64,000 bases of DNA from Virgibacillus sp. MSJ-26 (lineage in GTDB: Bacteria; Bacillota; Bacilli; Bacillales; Amphibacillaceae), in assembly GCF_018918075.1 (NCBI RefSeq), contig NZ_JAHLPW010000016.1, positions 1 to 64,000 of the forward strand. Direction: 5' to 3'. Below the pieces are notes generated by a model, which was given only the letters and a program-made list of their open reading frames with translations, was not told the origin of the DNA and searched no databases. This document shows positions 53,417-62,251 of the stretch, in pieces; position 1 is the first letter of the stretch, and each line of letters begins with the position of its first letter. The translations under genes were made by a program, and so were the position numbers.

Positions 53417-53854
53417 ATGCGTACAACTTATATGGCAAATGAAGCAAATATTGAGCGCAAATGGTTTGTTGTGGATGCTGAAGGTAAGCGTCTAGGACGT
53501 TTGGCGAGTGAAATTGCCACAATTCTACGCGGTAAGCATAAACCAACTTACACACCACACGCTGATACAGGTGATAACGTCATTATCATCAATGCAGAAA
53601 AAATCGAACTAACAGGCAATAAAATTAATGATAAAATGTACTACCGCCACTCAAACCACCCAGGTGGATTGAAAGAACGTTCTGCAAATGAAATGCGTAC
53701 AAGATATCCAGAACAAATGCTAGAGCTTGCAATTAAAGGAATGTTACCTAAAGGTGCGTTAGGACGTAAAATGGGTAAAAAATTGCACGTATATAGAGGT
53801 TCAGATCATAAACATCAAGCACAAAAACCAGAAGTCTACGAGCTTCGTGGATAA
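53417..53854 (+). CDS. rplM: 50S ribosomal protein L13
   Basis: L13 is an early 50S assembly protein. The 145-residue product begins [20 protein letters not shown] and has the signature region [23 protein letters not shown] 53417 follows TGGAGGG; the in-frame ATGs at 53381 and 53390 are before the site. Confidence 0.97.
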   Translation: MRTTYMANEANIERKWFVVDAEGKRLGRLASEIATILRGKHKPTYTPHADTGDNVIIINAEKIELTGNKINDKMYYRHSNHPGGLKERSANEMRTRYPEQMLELAIKGMLPKGALGRKMGKKLHVYRGSDHKHQAQKPEVYELRG

Positions 53855-53873
53855 TTAAAAGGAGGTTACTCAA

Positions 53874-54266
53874 TTGGCACAAGTACAATATTACGGCACA
53901 GGTCGTCGTAAAAAGTCAACTGCACGTGTACGTCTAGTTCCAGGTACAGGTAAAGTGACAATTAACGGCCGTGACTCAAGAGACTATTTTCCATACGAAA
54001 CACAATCATTAATTATGAATCAGCCATTAGCTGCTACTGAAACTGAAGGAACTTACGACGTTTTAGTAAACGTTCATGGCGGTGGATTTACTGGCCAAGC
54101 TGGTGCTATCCGCCACGGTATTGCTCGTGCACTTCTAGAAGCCGATCCAGAATACCGTACAACATTAAAACGTGAAGGACTACTTACACGTGACGCTCGT
54201 ATGAAAGAACGTTATAAATACGGTCTTAAATCAGCTCGTCGTGCACCACAGTTCTCGAAACGTTAA
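53874..54266 (+). CDS. rpsI: 30S ribosomal protein S9
   Basis: S9 contacts P-site tRNA with its C-terminal tail. The 130-residue product starts [20 protein letters not shown], has [20 protein letters not shown] and ends QFSKR, the conserved tail. TTG start after AAAGGAGGTT. Last gene of the syntenic ribosomal block. Confidence 0.97.
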   Translation: MAQVQYYGTGRRKKSTARVRLVPGTGKVTINGRDSRDYFPYETQSLIMNQPLAATETEGTYDVLVNVHGGGFTGQAGAIRHGIARALLEADPEYRTTLKREGLLTRDARMKERYKYGLKSARRAPQFSKR

Positions 54267-54281
54267 TAGCGCAAATATAGT

Positions 54282-54320
54282 AAAAAAATCCATTTACCTT
54301 CAGGTGAATGGATTTTTTAT
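54282..54320 (+). terminator. Terminator after rpsI
   Basis: AAAAAATCCATTTACCT pairs with AGGTGAATGGATTTTTT (one G-T position), with a T-run in the 3' arm; symmetric enough to work on both strands, which suits the convergent gene that ends at 54395. Confidence 0.9.
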
Positions 54321-54394
54321 TATGCTTGTCCGTAGTGATATTCAAAGAAGAAGGTTATAATCGCGCTAATAACTGGCTCAAGTTAGGAATCTTT

Positions 54395-55090
54395 TCACAC
54401 TGTTCTCTTTTTATATTTTAGAATGTATAACCAAAGGCTGAAAAGGATATTTAATATAAAAGCTGTCCATAAAATCATCTCACTATCCCAACGAGCTACT
54501 AGAGTGCCACAAATAACCCCTACAATAAAAATGAAAAGTCCCAATAAAAGATTACGGAAATCAATGCCCGCTTTTTTCTCCCCATCGAACATCAGCTTAT
54601 AGAGACTATGCATCATGTTTTTCGTATTTCCCGTCATAATTCCATTGTTGATCGTGGTCACACCTATTTTCCTAAAGACAGAAAGTTCATACCCTGATAA
54701 AGTTCCAAGCAGAAAGACCATAATCCAATTGGGAAGAGTTAGTTGGAATAAGGATAAAATCAACAAAAGTACACCTTGTACGAGAAGAAAGATGCGAAAT
54801 TGTTTCAAGGATTGGCTGTTTATTTTCTCAATGACTGCTTCACCGACGAAAGTTCCGACTGCAAAGCCGGCAAACACAGCTAAATGGACAATGGACTCTA
54901 GCCATTGCTCAGAAAAGGCTTTGACACTCATCACAATCACATTCCCGGTTTGCGCACTGACGAAAACTCCATCAAAGACTAAGTATGTGTAGGCATCGAT
55001 GAATCCCATCAAAAAAGTTGCGAATATCGTTAAAACACTTATGCTCTTTCGGTAGAGGCTTGTTGAATTTGAGATAATATCAACTCCCAT
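54395..55090 (-). CDS. DUF1275 (YoaK-family) membrane protein
   Basis: A conserved membrane protein of unknown function. The 231-residue product has six or so hydrophobic segments and the DUF1275 landmarks GFIDAYTYLVFDGVFVSAQT, GNVIVM and TGNTKNMMHSLY. The start at ATG 55090 has no obvious ribosome-binding site, so it may be weakly translated or start slightly downstream. It converges on rpsI and diverges from oxdC. The link to oxalate metabolism is only positional. Confidence 0.8.
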   Translation of the reverse strand: MGVDIISNSTSLYRKSISVLTIFATFLMGFIDAYTYLVFDGVFVSAQTGNVIVMSVKAFSEQWLESIVHLAVFAGFAVGTFVGEAVIEKINSQSLKQFRIFLLVQGVLLLILSLFQLTLPNWIMVFLLGTLSGYELSVFRKIGVTTINNGIMTGNTKNMMHSLYKLMFDGEKKAGIDFRNLLLGLFIFIVGVICGTLVARWDSEMILWTAFILNILFSLWLYILKYKKRTV

Positions 55091-55269
55091 ACATCTATAA
55101 ATACAAATAAAAAAATAAAATTGATTGCCGTTATTAATCTACCCATCTTTAGATAAAGTCAATCAGAACAATGAGATTGTATAAATAATTAAATACCTTC
55201 ATAAAGAAATAATGTTGTTTAAACTGATTGTCTTATTGATGGTAAATAGGTATATACACTGAATATATG

Positions 55270-55294
55270 ATTTAACTAATCTAGGCTTGGGTAA
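55270..55294 (+). promoter_or_regulatory. SigB-like promoter upstream of oxdC
   Basis: ATTTAA (55270-55275), 13-bp spacer, GGGTAA (55289-55294), close to the general-stress consensus GTTTAA-N12-14-GGGTAT. It lies 61 bp before the oxdC start. No well-spaced SigA pair is apparent; a TATAAT at 55302 has no -35. General-stress or acid control is inferred. Confidence 0.5.
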
Positions 55295-55355
55295 AGAACA
55301 ATATAATACTTTTTGTACAAGTATTTAATAACCTAAATAAGGAGACGGATCTATA

Positions 55356-56540
55356 ATGAGTAATCAAGATCATAAAAATACAGAACCTCTCCCGCAACCT
55401 AAAAAGGGAAGCCTGGGAGGAAACATCTATGGGGCGCATAACGTAGAGGTAGAACGACAAAACCCTGATATGCTTACACCTCCTGATACCGACAGTGGTA
55501 CCATGCCAAGTTTAAAATGGCCCTATGCACTGAGCCATACACGGAATGAACATGGTGGTTGGTCTCGAGAAGTAACCACTCGTGAACTACCGGAATCCAC
55601 TACTATAGCGGGAGTGAATATGCATCTCGAACCAGGAGGTGTAAGAGAGCTTCATTGGCATAAAGAGGCAGAGTGGGCTCTTATGATAAAGGGATCAGCC
55701 CGCGTGACAGCAATTGACCCAGAGGGAAATATGTTTGTTGACGATGTTGAAGAAGGAGGCGTGTGGAACTTTCCATCAGGTATTCCTCATTCTATCAAGG
55801 GCTTAGAGAATGGCGCAGAATTTTTATTGGTCTTTGATGATGGGAGCTTTTCTGAGAATAGTACATTTACGATTACAGATTGGTTTGCCCATACACCTAA
55901 AGAAGCGTTAGCCAAAAACTTCGGTGTCTCAGAAGACTACTTTGATAATTTTCCTAAAGGAGAAAAGTATATTTATCAAGGTGACGTCCCTGGGCCACTC
56001 ATTGAAGATTTACCAAAAGAGCAAAATGAATCTGTGACCCCTCCATATACGAGTCGATTTGATAAAGGTAAAAAGGTTGATGTGAAAGGTGGTTCTGCTC
56101 GTATTTTGGACTCTACCAACTTTAAGAAATCATTTACAATCGCTGCAGCCTTGGTTGAAGTAGAGCCTGGAGGGATCAGGGAATTACACTGGCACCCCAA
56201 TGCGGCGGAATGGCAGTACTACTTAGAGGGACAAGGTAGAATGTCAGTTTTTGCCTCTGCGGGAAAAGCTCGCACTTATGACTATCAAGCAGGTGATGTC
56301 GGGTATGTGCCATTTGCGATGGGGCACTATATTGAAAACACAGGTGACACGACTTTGAAGTTTTTAGAAATGTTTCGTAGCGATCACTTTGCGGAAATAT
56401 CACTTAGTCAATGGATGTCCCAAACGCCACCATATCTCTTAAAAGAACACTTACCAGTTGATGATGAATTTATCAATAATCATTTACACTCTGAAACACG
56501 TCCAGTCCTAAATTGGAATAAAAATAAGAAAGCTGATTAA
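55356..56540 (+). CDS. oxdC: Oxalate decarboxylase, bicupin
   Basis: OxdC converts oxalate to formate and CO2 using manganese and consumes a proton, which helps acid tolerance. The 394-residue product has two cupin domains: metal ligands His100, His102, Glu106, His145 (RELHWHKEAEW, IPHS) and His278, His280, Glu285, His324 (RELHWHPNAAEW, MGHY). The lid SENST (166-170) with Glu167 is the feature that marks a decarboxylase instead of an oxidase. No signal peptide. AAGGAGACG precedes the ATG. Resembles B. subtilis OxdC and the spore-coat OxdD; which of the two is not decidable here. Confidence 0.93.
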   Translation: MSNQDHKNTEPLPQPKKGSLGGNIYGAHNVEVERQNPDMLTPPDTDSGTMPSLKWPYALSHTRNEHGGWSREVTTRELPESTTIAGVNMHLEPGGVRELHWHKEAEWALMIKGSARVTAIDPEGNMFVDDVEEGGVWNFPSGIPHSIKGLENGAEFLLVFDDGSFSENSTFTITDWFAHTPKEALAKNFGVSEDYFDNFPKGEKYIYQGDVPGPLIEDLPKEQNESVTPPYTSRFDKGKKVDVKGGSARILDSTNFKKSFTIAAALVEVEPGGIRELHWHPNAAEWQYYLEGQGRMSVFASAGKARTYDYQAGDVGYVPFAMGHYIENTGDTTLKFLEMFRSDHFAEISLSQWMSQTPPYLLKEHLPVDDEFINNHLHSETRPVLNWNKNKKAD

Positions 56541-56677
56541 GAAAAACCATTTAACTAAATTAGGTTCATTATGCAAGAAGCTGTATCAAGGTTTGTATCG
56601 CCCTTACAAAGTATTCAGAGCAAAAGGATGTACAACCTCATACGGCTATGTTTATATTCACTTTTAGGTTGCTTACT

Positions 56678-57103
56678 CTAGTTTTCAACAGAAAGGTTAT
56701 CTGACATTTCTTTTAAAATTCTTCGCAAAAGCATCAATTCCTCTGGTGGGATTCCTTCGAGCATTTTATCTTCATGTTTCTTCCACATATCTTTAATGGG
56801 TTGCTCTAATTGTCTTCCCTTATCTGTTAAGTAAACCCTAGAGATCCGGGAGTCTGGATCTTCATGTCTTCGAACTATAATACTGTCTCCTTCTAACTTT
56901 TTTAGCATATTGCTTACAGTAGAAGCTTCAGATCCGATCATTTCTTTCAATTCGGATTGGGTTATACCATCTTTTTTAAATAGATAAGACAGGGCAAGTT
57001 CTTGTCCGATATATAATCCTAACTTTCGAAGTTCGAATGAGTAACTTTTTCTAGTTTGGATAGAAATGGTTTGTATTAATTTACGAATTTGACTTTCTAC
57101 CAC
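56678..57103 (-). CDS. MarR-family transcriptional regulator
   Basis: MarR proteins repress drug-efflux or stress genes and let go on ligand or oxidant binding. The 141-residue product has the winged helix-turn-helix GITQSELKEMIGSEASTVSN and the wing RHEDPDSRISRVYLTDKG. There is no cysteine, so not an oxidant-sensing OhrR type. GTG start preceded by AGGAGGAT. It is divergent from a broken MFS transporter, its probable former target. Confidence 0.9.
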   Translation of the reverse strand: MVESQIRKLIQTISIQTRKSYSFELRKLGLYIGQELALSYLFKKDGITQSELKEMIGSEASTVSNMLKKLEGDSIIVRRHEDPDSRISRVYLTDKGRQLEQPIKDMWKKHEDKMLEGIPPEELMLLRRILKEMSDNLSVEN

Positions 57104-57120
57104 TATAAAATCCTCCTATG

Positions 57121-57156
57121 AATTAGTGTGCTAACTATATCAGGGGTTAGTGAGTA
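57121..57156. promoter_or_regulatory. Possible MarR operator
   Basis: TTAGTGTGCTAA (57124-57135) is an inverted repeat (TTAG/CTAA) and GGGTTAGTGAG follows at about 57144. It sits between marR and the divergent transporter start, where an autoregulatory site would be expected. Weak, motif-only evidence. Confidence 0.35.
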
Positions 57157-57267
57157 TGTCAATGAGTTTAGGTAATATGAGCATATTTGACTTTATTTGA
57201 TAAGTGTGATTAATTAGCCCCATAACTACTTTTTTATATAAGTAAAAAATATGAGGAGATTGATAGA

Positions 57268-57745
57268 ATGAGTCGTATGCTAAAACCAACCATTATTTCA
57301 ATTGCAATGGCAACCGTGATGGCTGGAGCGGCAATTTCACCAGCACTTGGATTAATCGCAGCCCATTTTGATGACGCTGCACCAGTTCTGATTAAATTAG
57401 TTTTAACTATACCGTCACTTCTGATTATTTATTTTAATAAGTGTATGCTTTATCGGGTTTGGTCAAGGAATTATCTTTCCGTTGATAAACGATAAAGTAT
57501 TGAATGACGTTGATCCGGCATTAAGTGATCGCGTTATATCTATTGTTTCTAGTATGATTTATGTAGGTCAATTTTTATCACCTGTCGTACTCGATTCGAT
57601 TAGTAACCTGGTGGGCTTACCAGAAATTCGGTTTCAATACAGCTTTCTAGCAGTAGGACTCATCGTTTCGTTTATTGTGATGATTGTTGTTAAATTAATA
57701 AGCAAAAAATCAACGATGAAAAAAGAAGTGGAAACAAGCACGTGA
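57268..57745 (+). pseudogene. MFS efflux transporter, internally deleted and frameshifted
   Basis: The first part (57268-57495) reads MSRMLKPTIISIAMATVMAG, the N-terminal two membrane helices of a multidrug MFS protein, then loses frame near 57435. Another frame continues FIGFGQGIIFPLINDKVLND to 57745 with two C-terminal helices. About 160 residues remain of the roughly 400 usual, so some eight helices are missing. GAGGAGAT precedes the ATG, so the 5' end was once functional. Confidence 0.85.
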
Positions 57746-57754
57746 ATAGATAAT

Positions 57755-57797
57755 GATAAAGGCAAGGCCACTTAGTAGATGGGCCTTGCCTTTATTT
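57755..57797. terminator. Bidirectional terminator
   Basis: AAAGGCAAGGCC (57758-57769) pairs exactly with GGCCTTGCCTTT (57782-57793). It lies between the convergent MFS remnant and floT and is followed by T-rich sequence on the plus side. Confidence 0.85.
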
Positions 57798-57826
57798 TAA
57801 AACTGTTATTTTAGTTGTCTTGATTA

Positions 57827-59398
57827 TCATTCATTTGATTCTTCATGGTTATTATCTTTGCTTGCGGCTAGTTCATTTGTGCTTTGATTAGTGTTGTGTG
57901 ATAAACGATTAAAACCTAGGTCATCATATCGATCATTCTTTTTCCCGGTCATATTTTCAAGCATTTCTTTAACATCAATGCCAGATGAAGCTTTAAGGGA
58001 CTCTTGAAGTGTTGACATTAGATCTGTCGCATAGCCTGAAACCTTATTGGCACCACCTTGGCTATCCTTACCCCCAGTGTCAACAACAGTAATTTTATCA
58101 ATGTTGCTAAGTGGTCCGGCAACTTCCTTAGCATATTCAGGAAGCATTTTTGTAATCATATCGAGTATTGCCGCTTGGCCATACTGTTCAAAGGCTTCCG
58201 CAATCTTACGCTTAGCTTCAGCTTCCGCGAGACCTTTAAGGCGAATGACTTCTGCTTCAGATTCACCCTGTGCACGCTGGGCATCAGCTTTAGCAAGACC
58301 ATCAACGCGGACTTGTTCTGCTTCAGCTTTCGCTTGCGTTTCGATACGATACTTAGCAGCATCGGCGTTAGCGTTTTGTTTTGCAAGATCAGCAGCGGCT
58401 GATTGTTCAACAGAGTAGCGATCCGCATCGGCCTTTTTCTTAACTTCAGAATCATATTGTCTTTCACGACGAAGAATTTCTTTTTCTTCCAGTTCAATTT
58501 GTTTTTCTCTCTCAATAATTTGAACTTGCATTTTTTGTTCAGTTACTTCTTGTTCTGAACGGGCAGTTTCTAGATCGTAGGACTGGTCAGCACGTGCTTT
58601 GGCAGCATCAGATTCTCGGCGATAGTCTGCTGTTTTAAGCTGATTTTCCTTTTCTGCCTCGGCAATTTCAGTGGCACGCTCAAGCTCTGATTTTTGTGCC
58701 TCTTTGTTTGCCAAAGCCTCTTTAATTCGTGTTTCTTTGACGGCTTCAGCTGTTGCAATGTCAGCGTCTCGCTTAACTTGTGCAATACGAGGACGTCCTA
58801 ACGAATCTAAATAACCATTCTTATCTTTTACGTCTTTAATTGTAAAGGATACGATAAGTAATCCCATTTTAGCTAAATCCTGTGAAGCTACACGCTGTAC
58901 TTCTTGTGAGAATTTATCACGGTTTTTATAAATTTCTTCAACTGTCATTGACCCAAGGATTGAGCGAAGATGTCCTTCCAATACTTCTTTGGCTTCATTC
59001 TCACGTTCTTCTTTCGTTTTGCCTAAGAACTGCTCAGCAGCGGTTGCAATTTCATTAATAGATCCACCTATTTTGATAATCGCGGTTCCGTCAGCCATGA
59101 CAGGGACACCTTGTTCGGTGTATACTTCAGGTGTGGTGACTTCTAGTTTACTAGAGAGTAAACTTAGTGGCTCTGCCTGCTGAAATACAGGTAAAACGAA
59201 CGCACCTCCACCACGAATAATTTTAATTTTATTACCCGATTCGTCAGTATGTACATTTTTCCCACCTAAATAGCTCCCTGTAATAATAAGAGCTTCATCA
59301 GGTCCCGCAGTGCGGTATTTTGATACAAATACGCCAATGAGTGCGATGATTAAAAACGCAACAATGGCAATAACAATCCATATCCCATCTAACATCAT
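57827..59398 (-). CDS. floT: Flotillin-like protein FloT (YuaG)
   Basis: FloT scaffolds ordered membrane microdomains that help signalling and secretion complexes assemble. The 523-residue product has an N-terminal membrane anchor (about 5-27), a PHB/SPFH domain (to about 200), and a long coiled-coil flotillin domain rich in Ala-Glu repeats (EAEQVRVDGLAKADAQRAQG) and the C-terminal oligomerisation segment. AGGGGGAATAAG precedes the ATG. It follows yuaF in the same direction, the B. subtilis arrangement, where the operon is SigW-dependent. Confidence 0.95.
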   Translation of the reverse strand: MMLDGIWIVIAIVAFLIIALIGVFVSKYRTAGPDEALIITGSYLGGKNVHTDESGNKIKIIRGGGAFVLPVFQQAEPLSLLSSKLEVTTPEVYTEQGVPVMADGTAIIKIGGSINEIATAAEQFLGKTKEERENEAKEVLEGHLRSILGSMTVEEIYKNRDKFSQEVQRVASQDLAKMGLLIVSFTIKDVKDKNGYLDSLGRPRIAQVKRDADIATAEAVKETRIKEALANKEAQKSELERATEIAEAEKENQLKTADYRRESDAAKARADQSYDLETARSEQEVTEQKMQVQIIEREKQIELEEKEILRRERQYDSEVKKKADADRYSVEQSAAADLAKQNANADAAKYRIETQAKAEAEQVRVDGLAKADAQRAQGESEAEVIRLKGLAEAEAKRKIAEAFEQYGQAAILDMITKMLPEYAKEVAGPLSNIDKITVVDTGGKDSQGGANKVSGYATDLMSTLQESLKASSGIDVKEMLENMTGKKNDRYDDLGFNRLSHNTNQSTNELAASKDNNHEESNE

Positions 59399-59464
59399 TC
59401 TTATTCCCCCTGTATTTTTTATTTATCTATATTCTGTGAAAAAGAAAATTCACAAAATAAGTGT

Positions 59465-60004
59465 TTAAGACATGGAATCTAGCTGATTATATTCATATGG
59501 TACAACATAAAGAACCCCATTCTTCACTTTCAAAACAAGAACTTTTACACCTTCTTCAATGGCGCCATTTTCCATCTCACGAGCAGGTTTTGAAATGACT
59601 CCAAATTTACTTTCTATTACTAATTCACCAAATCCATTTTCAGGGATTGGAATAATCACTTTCCCTACCATTCCTTTTAAAGATTCTTCTGTGTAACTTA
59701 AGGATTCCTCTGCAGACGATAATGGTATAAGTACAAATACATTGAGTAAAGTGTCTAAAATAAATGCAAGTATGATAGAAATCGCTATAATAAGTAAACT
59801 ATGTAATGGTGTGATAAGTTCGAGTATATAGCCCGTAGCGGAAAAAAATGTAATAAAAGATAAGATTAGCACGGGACTTAAGAAAGTCGCTTCACCGACC
59901 GCTTCTAAAAAATCTCCGAATAATAAGTAAAGGACAGTCAAGCTTCCTGCGACAATCAATAAAGTTAAATAAATAGAATTTATGTCCATACCAAATAAGG
60001 TCAA
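59465..60004 (-). CDS. yuaF: NfeD-family membrane protein YuaF
   Basis: YuaF is the NfeD partner of flotillin YuaG. The 179-residue product has an N-terminal helix, three further hydrophobic segments to about residue 100, and a C-terminal OB-fold (GMVGKVIIPIPENGFGELVI, here cited at 20 residues). TTG 60004 is preferred because AAGGAAGTGAT lies 8 nt upstream; GTG 60013 is inside that site. A CGTATA about 40 bp upstream recalls a SigW -10, but no clear TGAAAC partner is seen. Confidence 0.88.
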   Translation of the reverse strand: MTLFGMDINSIYLTLLIVAGSLTVLYLLFGDFLEAVGEATFLSPVLILSFITFFSATGYILELITPLHSLLIIAISIILAFILDTLLNVFVLIPLSSAEESLSYTEESLKGMVGKVIIPIPENGFGELVIESKFGVISKPAREMENGAIEEGVKVLVLKVKNGVLYVVPYEYNQLDSMS

Positions 60005-60181
60005 GTGTATCACTTCCTTACTCTTAAACTTTTCTAATTACTAATATACGCTAAAACGAATAAAATAGCATTAGTTTATTTAAAATATTTTAATTAACGG
60101 ATATGAATTGTATATTTAAAATATTCAATTAAAAACCATGCCTGGTGTCGTAACTGGAACCAGACATGGTGGCCTATGTGG

Positions 60182-61015
60182 TTATTTATCATATAGCACA
60201 GGTAAGTCATCTTTACTTGCATCTCGTTTCCTCAAAATAAATTGCATTCGTTCATTAAAAAATACTTTATAAGCTAAATGAAGAAAAATAAGTACTGTGA
60301 TTGACACTGTACCAGCGACACCAAGCATAACAGAGATCTGGTATTTAACAGCGGTGATTGGTTGTTGACCTGCGATAATTTGCCCCGTCATCATTCCAGG
60401 AAGAAAAACAATCCCCATACCGACCATGGCATTAATAGTTGGAAGCATTGCTTCATCAAAAGCTTGATTGATAATGGATTTTGACGCCACTTTTGGGGAA
60501 GCACCTAGCATAAGTGCTCCTTCGATTTTTTCTTGCTGATCCTTCATCCCAGTTAATAAATTATTAACACCCAAAGAGACACCCGTCATTGTTTTACCGA
60601 TAATCATGCCTCCAATCGGAATGAAATATTGAGGTTCATACCAAGGGTCCAGTTGAAGAACAACAAACATAAAATAAATAAGGTTAACACTTATACCGAC
60701 AAACATAGCGAGAGCAATCATTTTTTTTAGTGATATTTTAATAATAGGTTTTGTTCGTTGATACACGTTGAATGTTGCAAAGCTCAGCATGATTAAGATA
60801 ATTCCTACCGTGATAAAAGGATTTGGGTTATCTAAGACATAAATTAGAATAAACCCAACTAAAATTAATTGAAAGGTCATTCGAAGAGCTGATATTAAAA
60901 TGAGTTTTTCTCTAGGAATTTTTTTAATTCGTACAATTAAATAAACAACTAATATAAATACATAGGCAAAGCCCACTTGCCAAATGGTGAAATCCATCAT
61001 TTGATCGTTATCCAT
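60182..61015 (-). CDS. fetB: Iron export ABC transporter permease FetB
   Basis: FetB (YbbM, UPF0014) is the membrane subunit of the FetAB exporter that lowers free iron under oxidative stress in E. coli. The 277-residue product has about seven membrane helices and the family segments IPIGGMIIGKTMTGVSLGVN, EGALMLGASPKVASKSII and FLPGMMTGQIIAGQQP. It overlaps fetA by 8 nt, with GAGGTGACTC in fetA as ribosome-binding site. Substrate in Bacillales is inferred. Confidence 0.9.
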   Translation of the reverse strand: MDNDQMMDFTIWQVGFAYVFILVVYLIVRIKKIPREKLILISALRMTFQLILVGFILIYVLDNPNPFITVGIILIMLSFATFNVYQRTKPIIKISLKKMIALAMFVGISVNLIYFMFVVLQLDPWYEPQYFIPIGGMIIGKTMTGVSLGVNNLLTGMKDQQEKIEGALMLGASPKVASKSIINQAFDEAMLPTINAMVGMGIVFLPGMMTGQIIAGQQPITAVKYQISVMLGVAGTVSITVLIFLHLAYKVFFNERMQFILRKRDASKDDLPVLYDK

Positions 61016-61661
61016 CGTGAGTCACCTCGTGTTTTATATGAGTACTATACTCATCCATATTTATTTTTTGCTTGGTATACTTTTCAGCAACTCTTTTATC
61101 ATGGGTGACCATAATAATTTGGTTCTTTTGTTCTTTTGCTTGGTGTATAAAAGCATCAAGAACATGGTCTGTCGTCTCATCGTCTAAACTTGATGAGGGT
61201 TCATCAAGTAAATAGACATCTGCTTCTTTCATTAATAAAACCCGTGCAAGTGCTAATCTTTGTTTTTCTCCACCAGATAGATCAGAAGCACTTGTATCAA
61301 GCTCTTTATCTTCTAACCAAAATGTTTTGAGTGTGTCTTCTAAAGACGTATCGCTTATTTCATCTTGTCCAGAAAGTTTTAAGCCAATCAGTAAATTATC
61401 ACGTAAAGTTCCATCAAAAACAACCGGATCTTGAGGAACCATAACAATTTTTCTTCTAAGCTCCATTGGTTCAATTTCAATTAATGACTTATCGTTATAA
61501 TAAATGGTTCCCGATTTTGGGGTGTCTAAGTTATTAAGCAAACGTAAAAGGGTAGACTTCCCGCTGCCACTTTGTCCCTCGATACTAACAATAGATGCGT
61601 CAAGTTTGAGCTCATTGATTTTGAGCACATTTTCTACGACTAAATGCTCTATTTTAAACAC
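61008..61661 (-). CDS. fetA: Iron export ABC transporter ATP-binding protein FetA
   Basis: ATPase of the FetAB pair. The 217-residue product has Walker A GQSGSGKST (29-37), Q-loop MVPQDP, signature LSGGEKQR (128-135), Walker B LLDEP (151-155) and the H-loop VTHDKR. GTG start preceded by AAGGGGGAG. First gene of a two-gene unit with fetB. Confidence 0.92.
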   Translation of the reverse strand: MFKIEHLVVENVLKINELKLDASIVSIEGQSGSGKSTLLRLLNNLDTPKSGTIYYNDKSLIEIEPMELRRKIVMVPQDPVVFDGTLRDNLLIGLKLSGQDEISDTSLEDTLKTFWLEDKELDTSASDLSGGEKQRLALARVLLMKEADVYLLDEPSSSLDDETTDHVLDAFIHQAKEQKNQIIMVTHDKRVAEKYTKQKINMDEYSTHIKHEVTHDG

Positions 61662-61961
61662 TTTAAAGATACTCCCCCTTTTTATATGCTATCTAATTAT
61701 TGTATTCCCAATATCGAGGTATTTACTCATATAGACTGATTATCAAATCTGTTGATACGAAAAAATTTATAATCAAACCTATAAAAAGGAAGAAAAAAAT
61801 TAGTCTATAAAAGCGAATGTGCATTAAACAACTTATATTCGTTCATCTTGAAAGTTTAAAACATGTTCGTTGAATATATTTCTTTGATAGGTAGGTGTGA
61901 GAAGGGTGATAAGTAGAGTCAGTCTATCTGTGAAGGCATTAGAATAAATACGTGCTCATAC
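61662..61961. other. Intergenic stretch upstream of fetA
   Basis: About 300 bp of AT-rich sequence without a gene. It should contain the fetA promoter on the minus strand; I cannot pick a confident -35/-10 pair. It runs into the 51-bp repeat array. Confidence 0.5.
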
Positions 61962-62165
61962 TGTGAAAATGTCAGAAAAGAGAATTATACATCATTAGAA
62001 GTCCTGTTACGTTACGAAAATTCTCAAAGTACGAAATATACATCGATAGAGGACTTCTCACGATGTGAAAATGATAGAAAAAAGGATTATCCATCGTTAG
62101 AACGTGTGTCACGATATGAAAGTGATAAAAAAGAGAATTATACATCGATAGACAACATATCTAAC
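61962..62165. repeat. Four tandem 51-bp repeats
   Basis: Units start at 61962, 62013, 62064 and 62115, each exactly 51 nt. In one plus frame they are open from 61917 to 62204 and give a 17-residue repeat of the form (C/Y)E-N/S-xxx-K-xYxSLE-xxx-R, for example CENDRKKDYPSLERVSR and YESDKKENYTSIDNISN. No start codon or ribosome-binding site precedes this frame. In another frame each unit has an 11-codon mini-ORF ending TAG. A 57-codon minus-strand frame (61972-62145) is also open. Confidence 0.85.
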
Positions 62166-62214
62166 ATCACAAATTTTTTGGGAAACCATTCCCTGGATCA
62201 CTAAGTTGAACTAT

Positions 62215-62250
62215 TAATAAAAAAGGCCGCTCGAATGTGAGCGACCTGTT
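62215..62250 (-). terminator. Terminator after csaA
   Basis: On the minus strand AGGTCGCTC and GAGCGGCCT form a stem (one G-T pair) followed by TTTTTTTATT, directly after the csaA stop codon. Confidence 0.88.
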
Positions 62251-62251
62251 A

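Noticed and set aside
58047-58418. Plus-strand ORFs of 123 and 114 codons within floT
   Set aside because: Antisense shadows of the Ala/Glu-rich coiled coil; the composition follows from complementarity.
60030-60075. SigW promoter of yuaF
   Set aside because: A CGTATA is present on the minus strand but no TGAAAC-like -35 is found at 16-17 bp.
61962-62165. CRISPR array
   Set aside because: The four 51-bp units are contiguous and similar along their whole length; there are no unique spacers and no cas genes.
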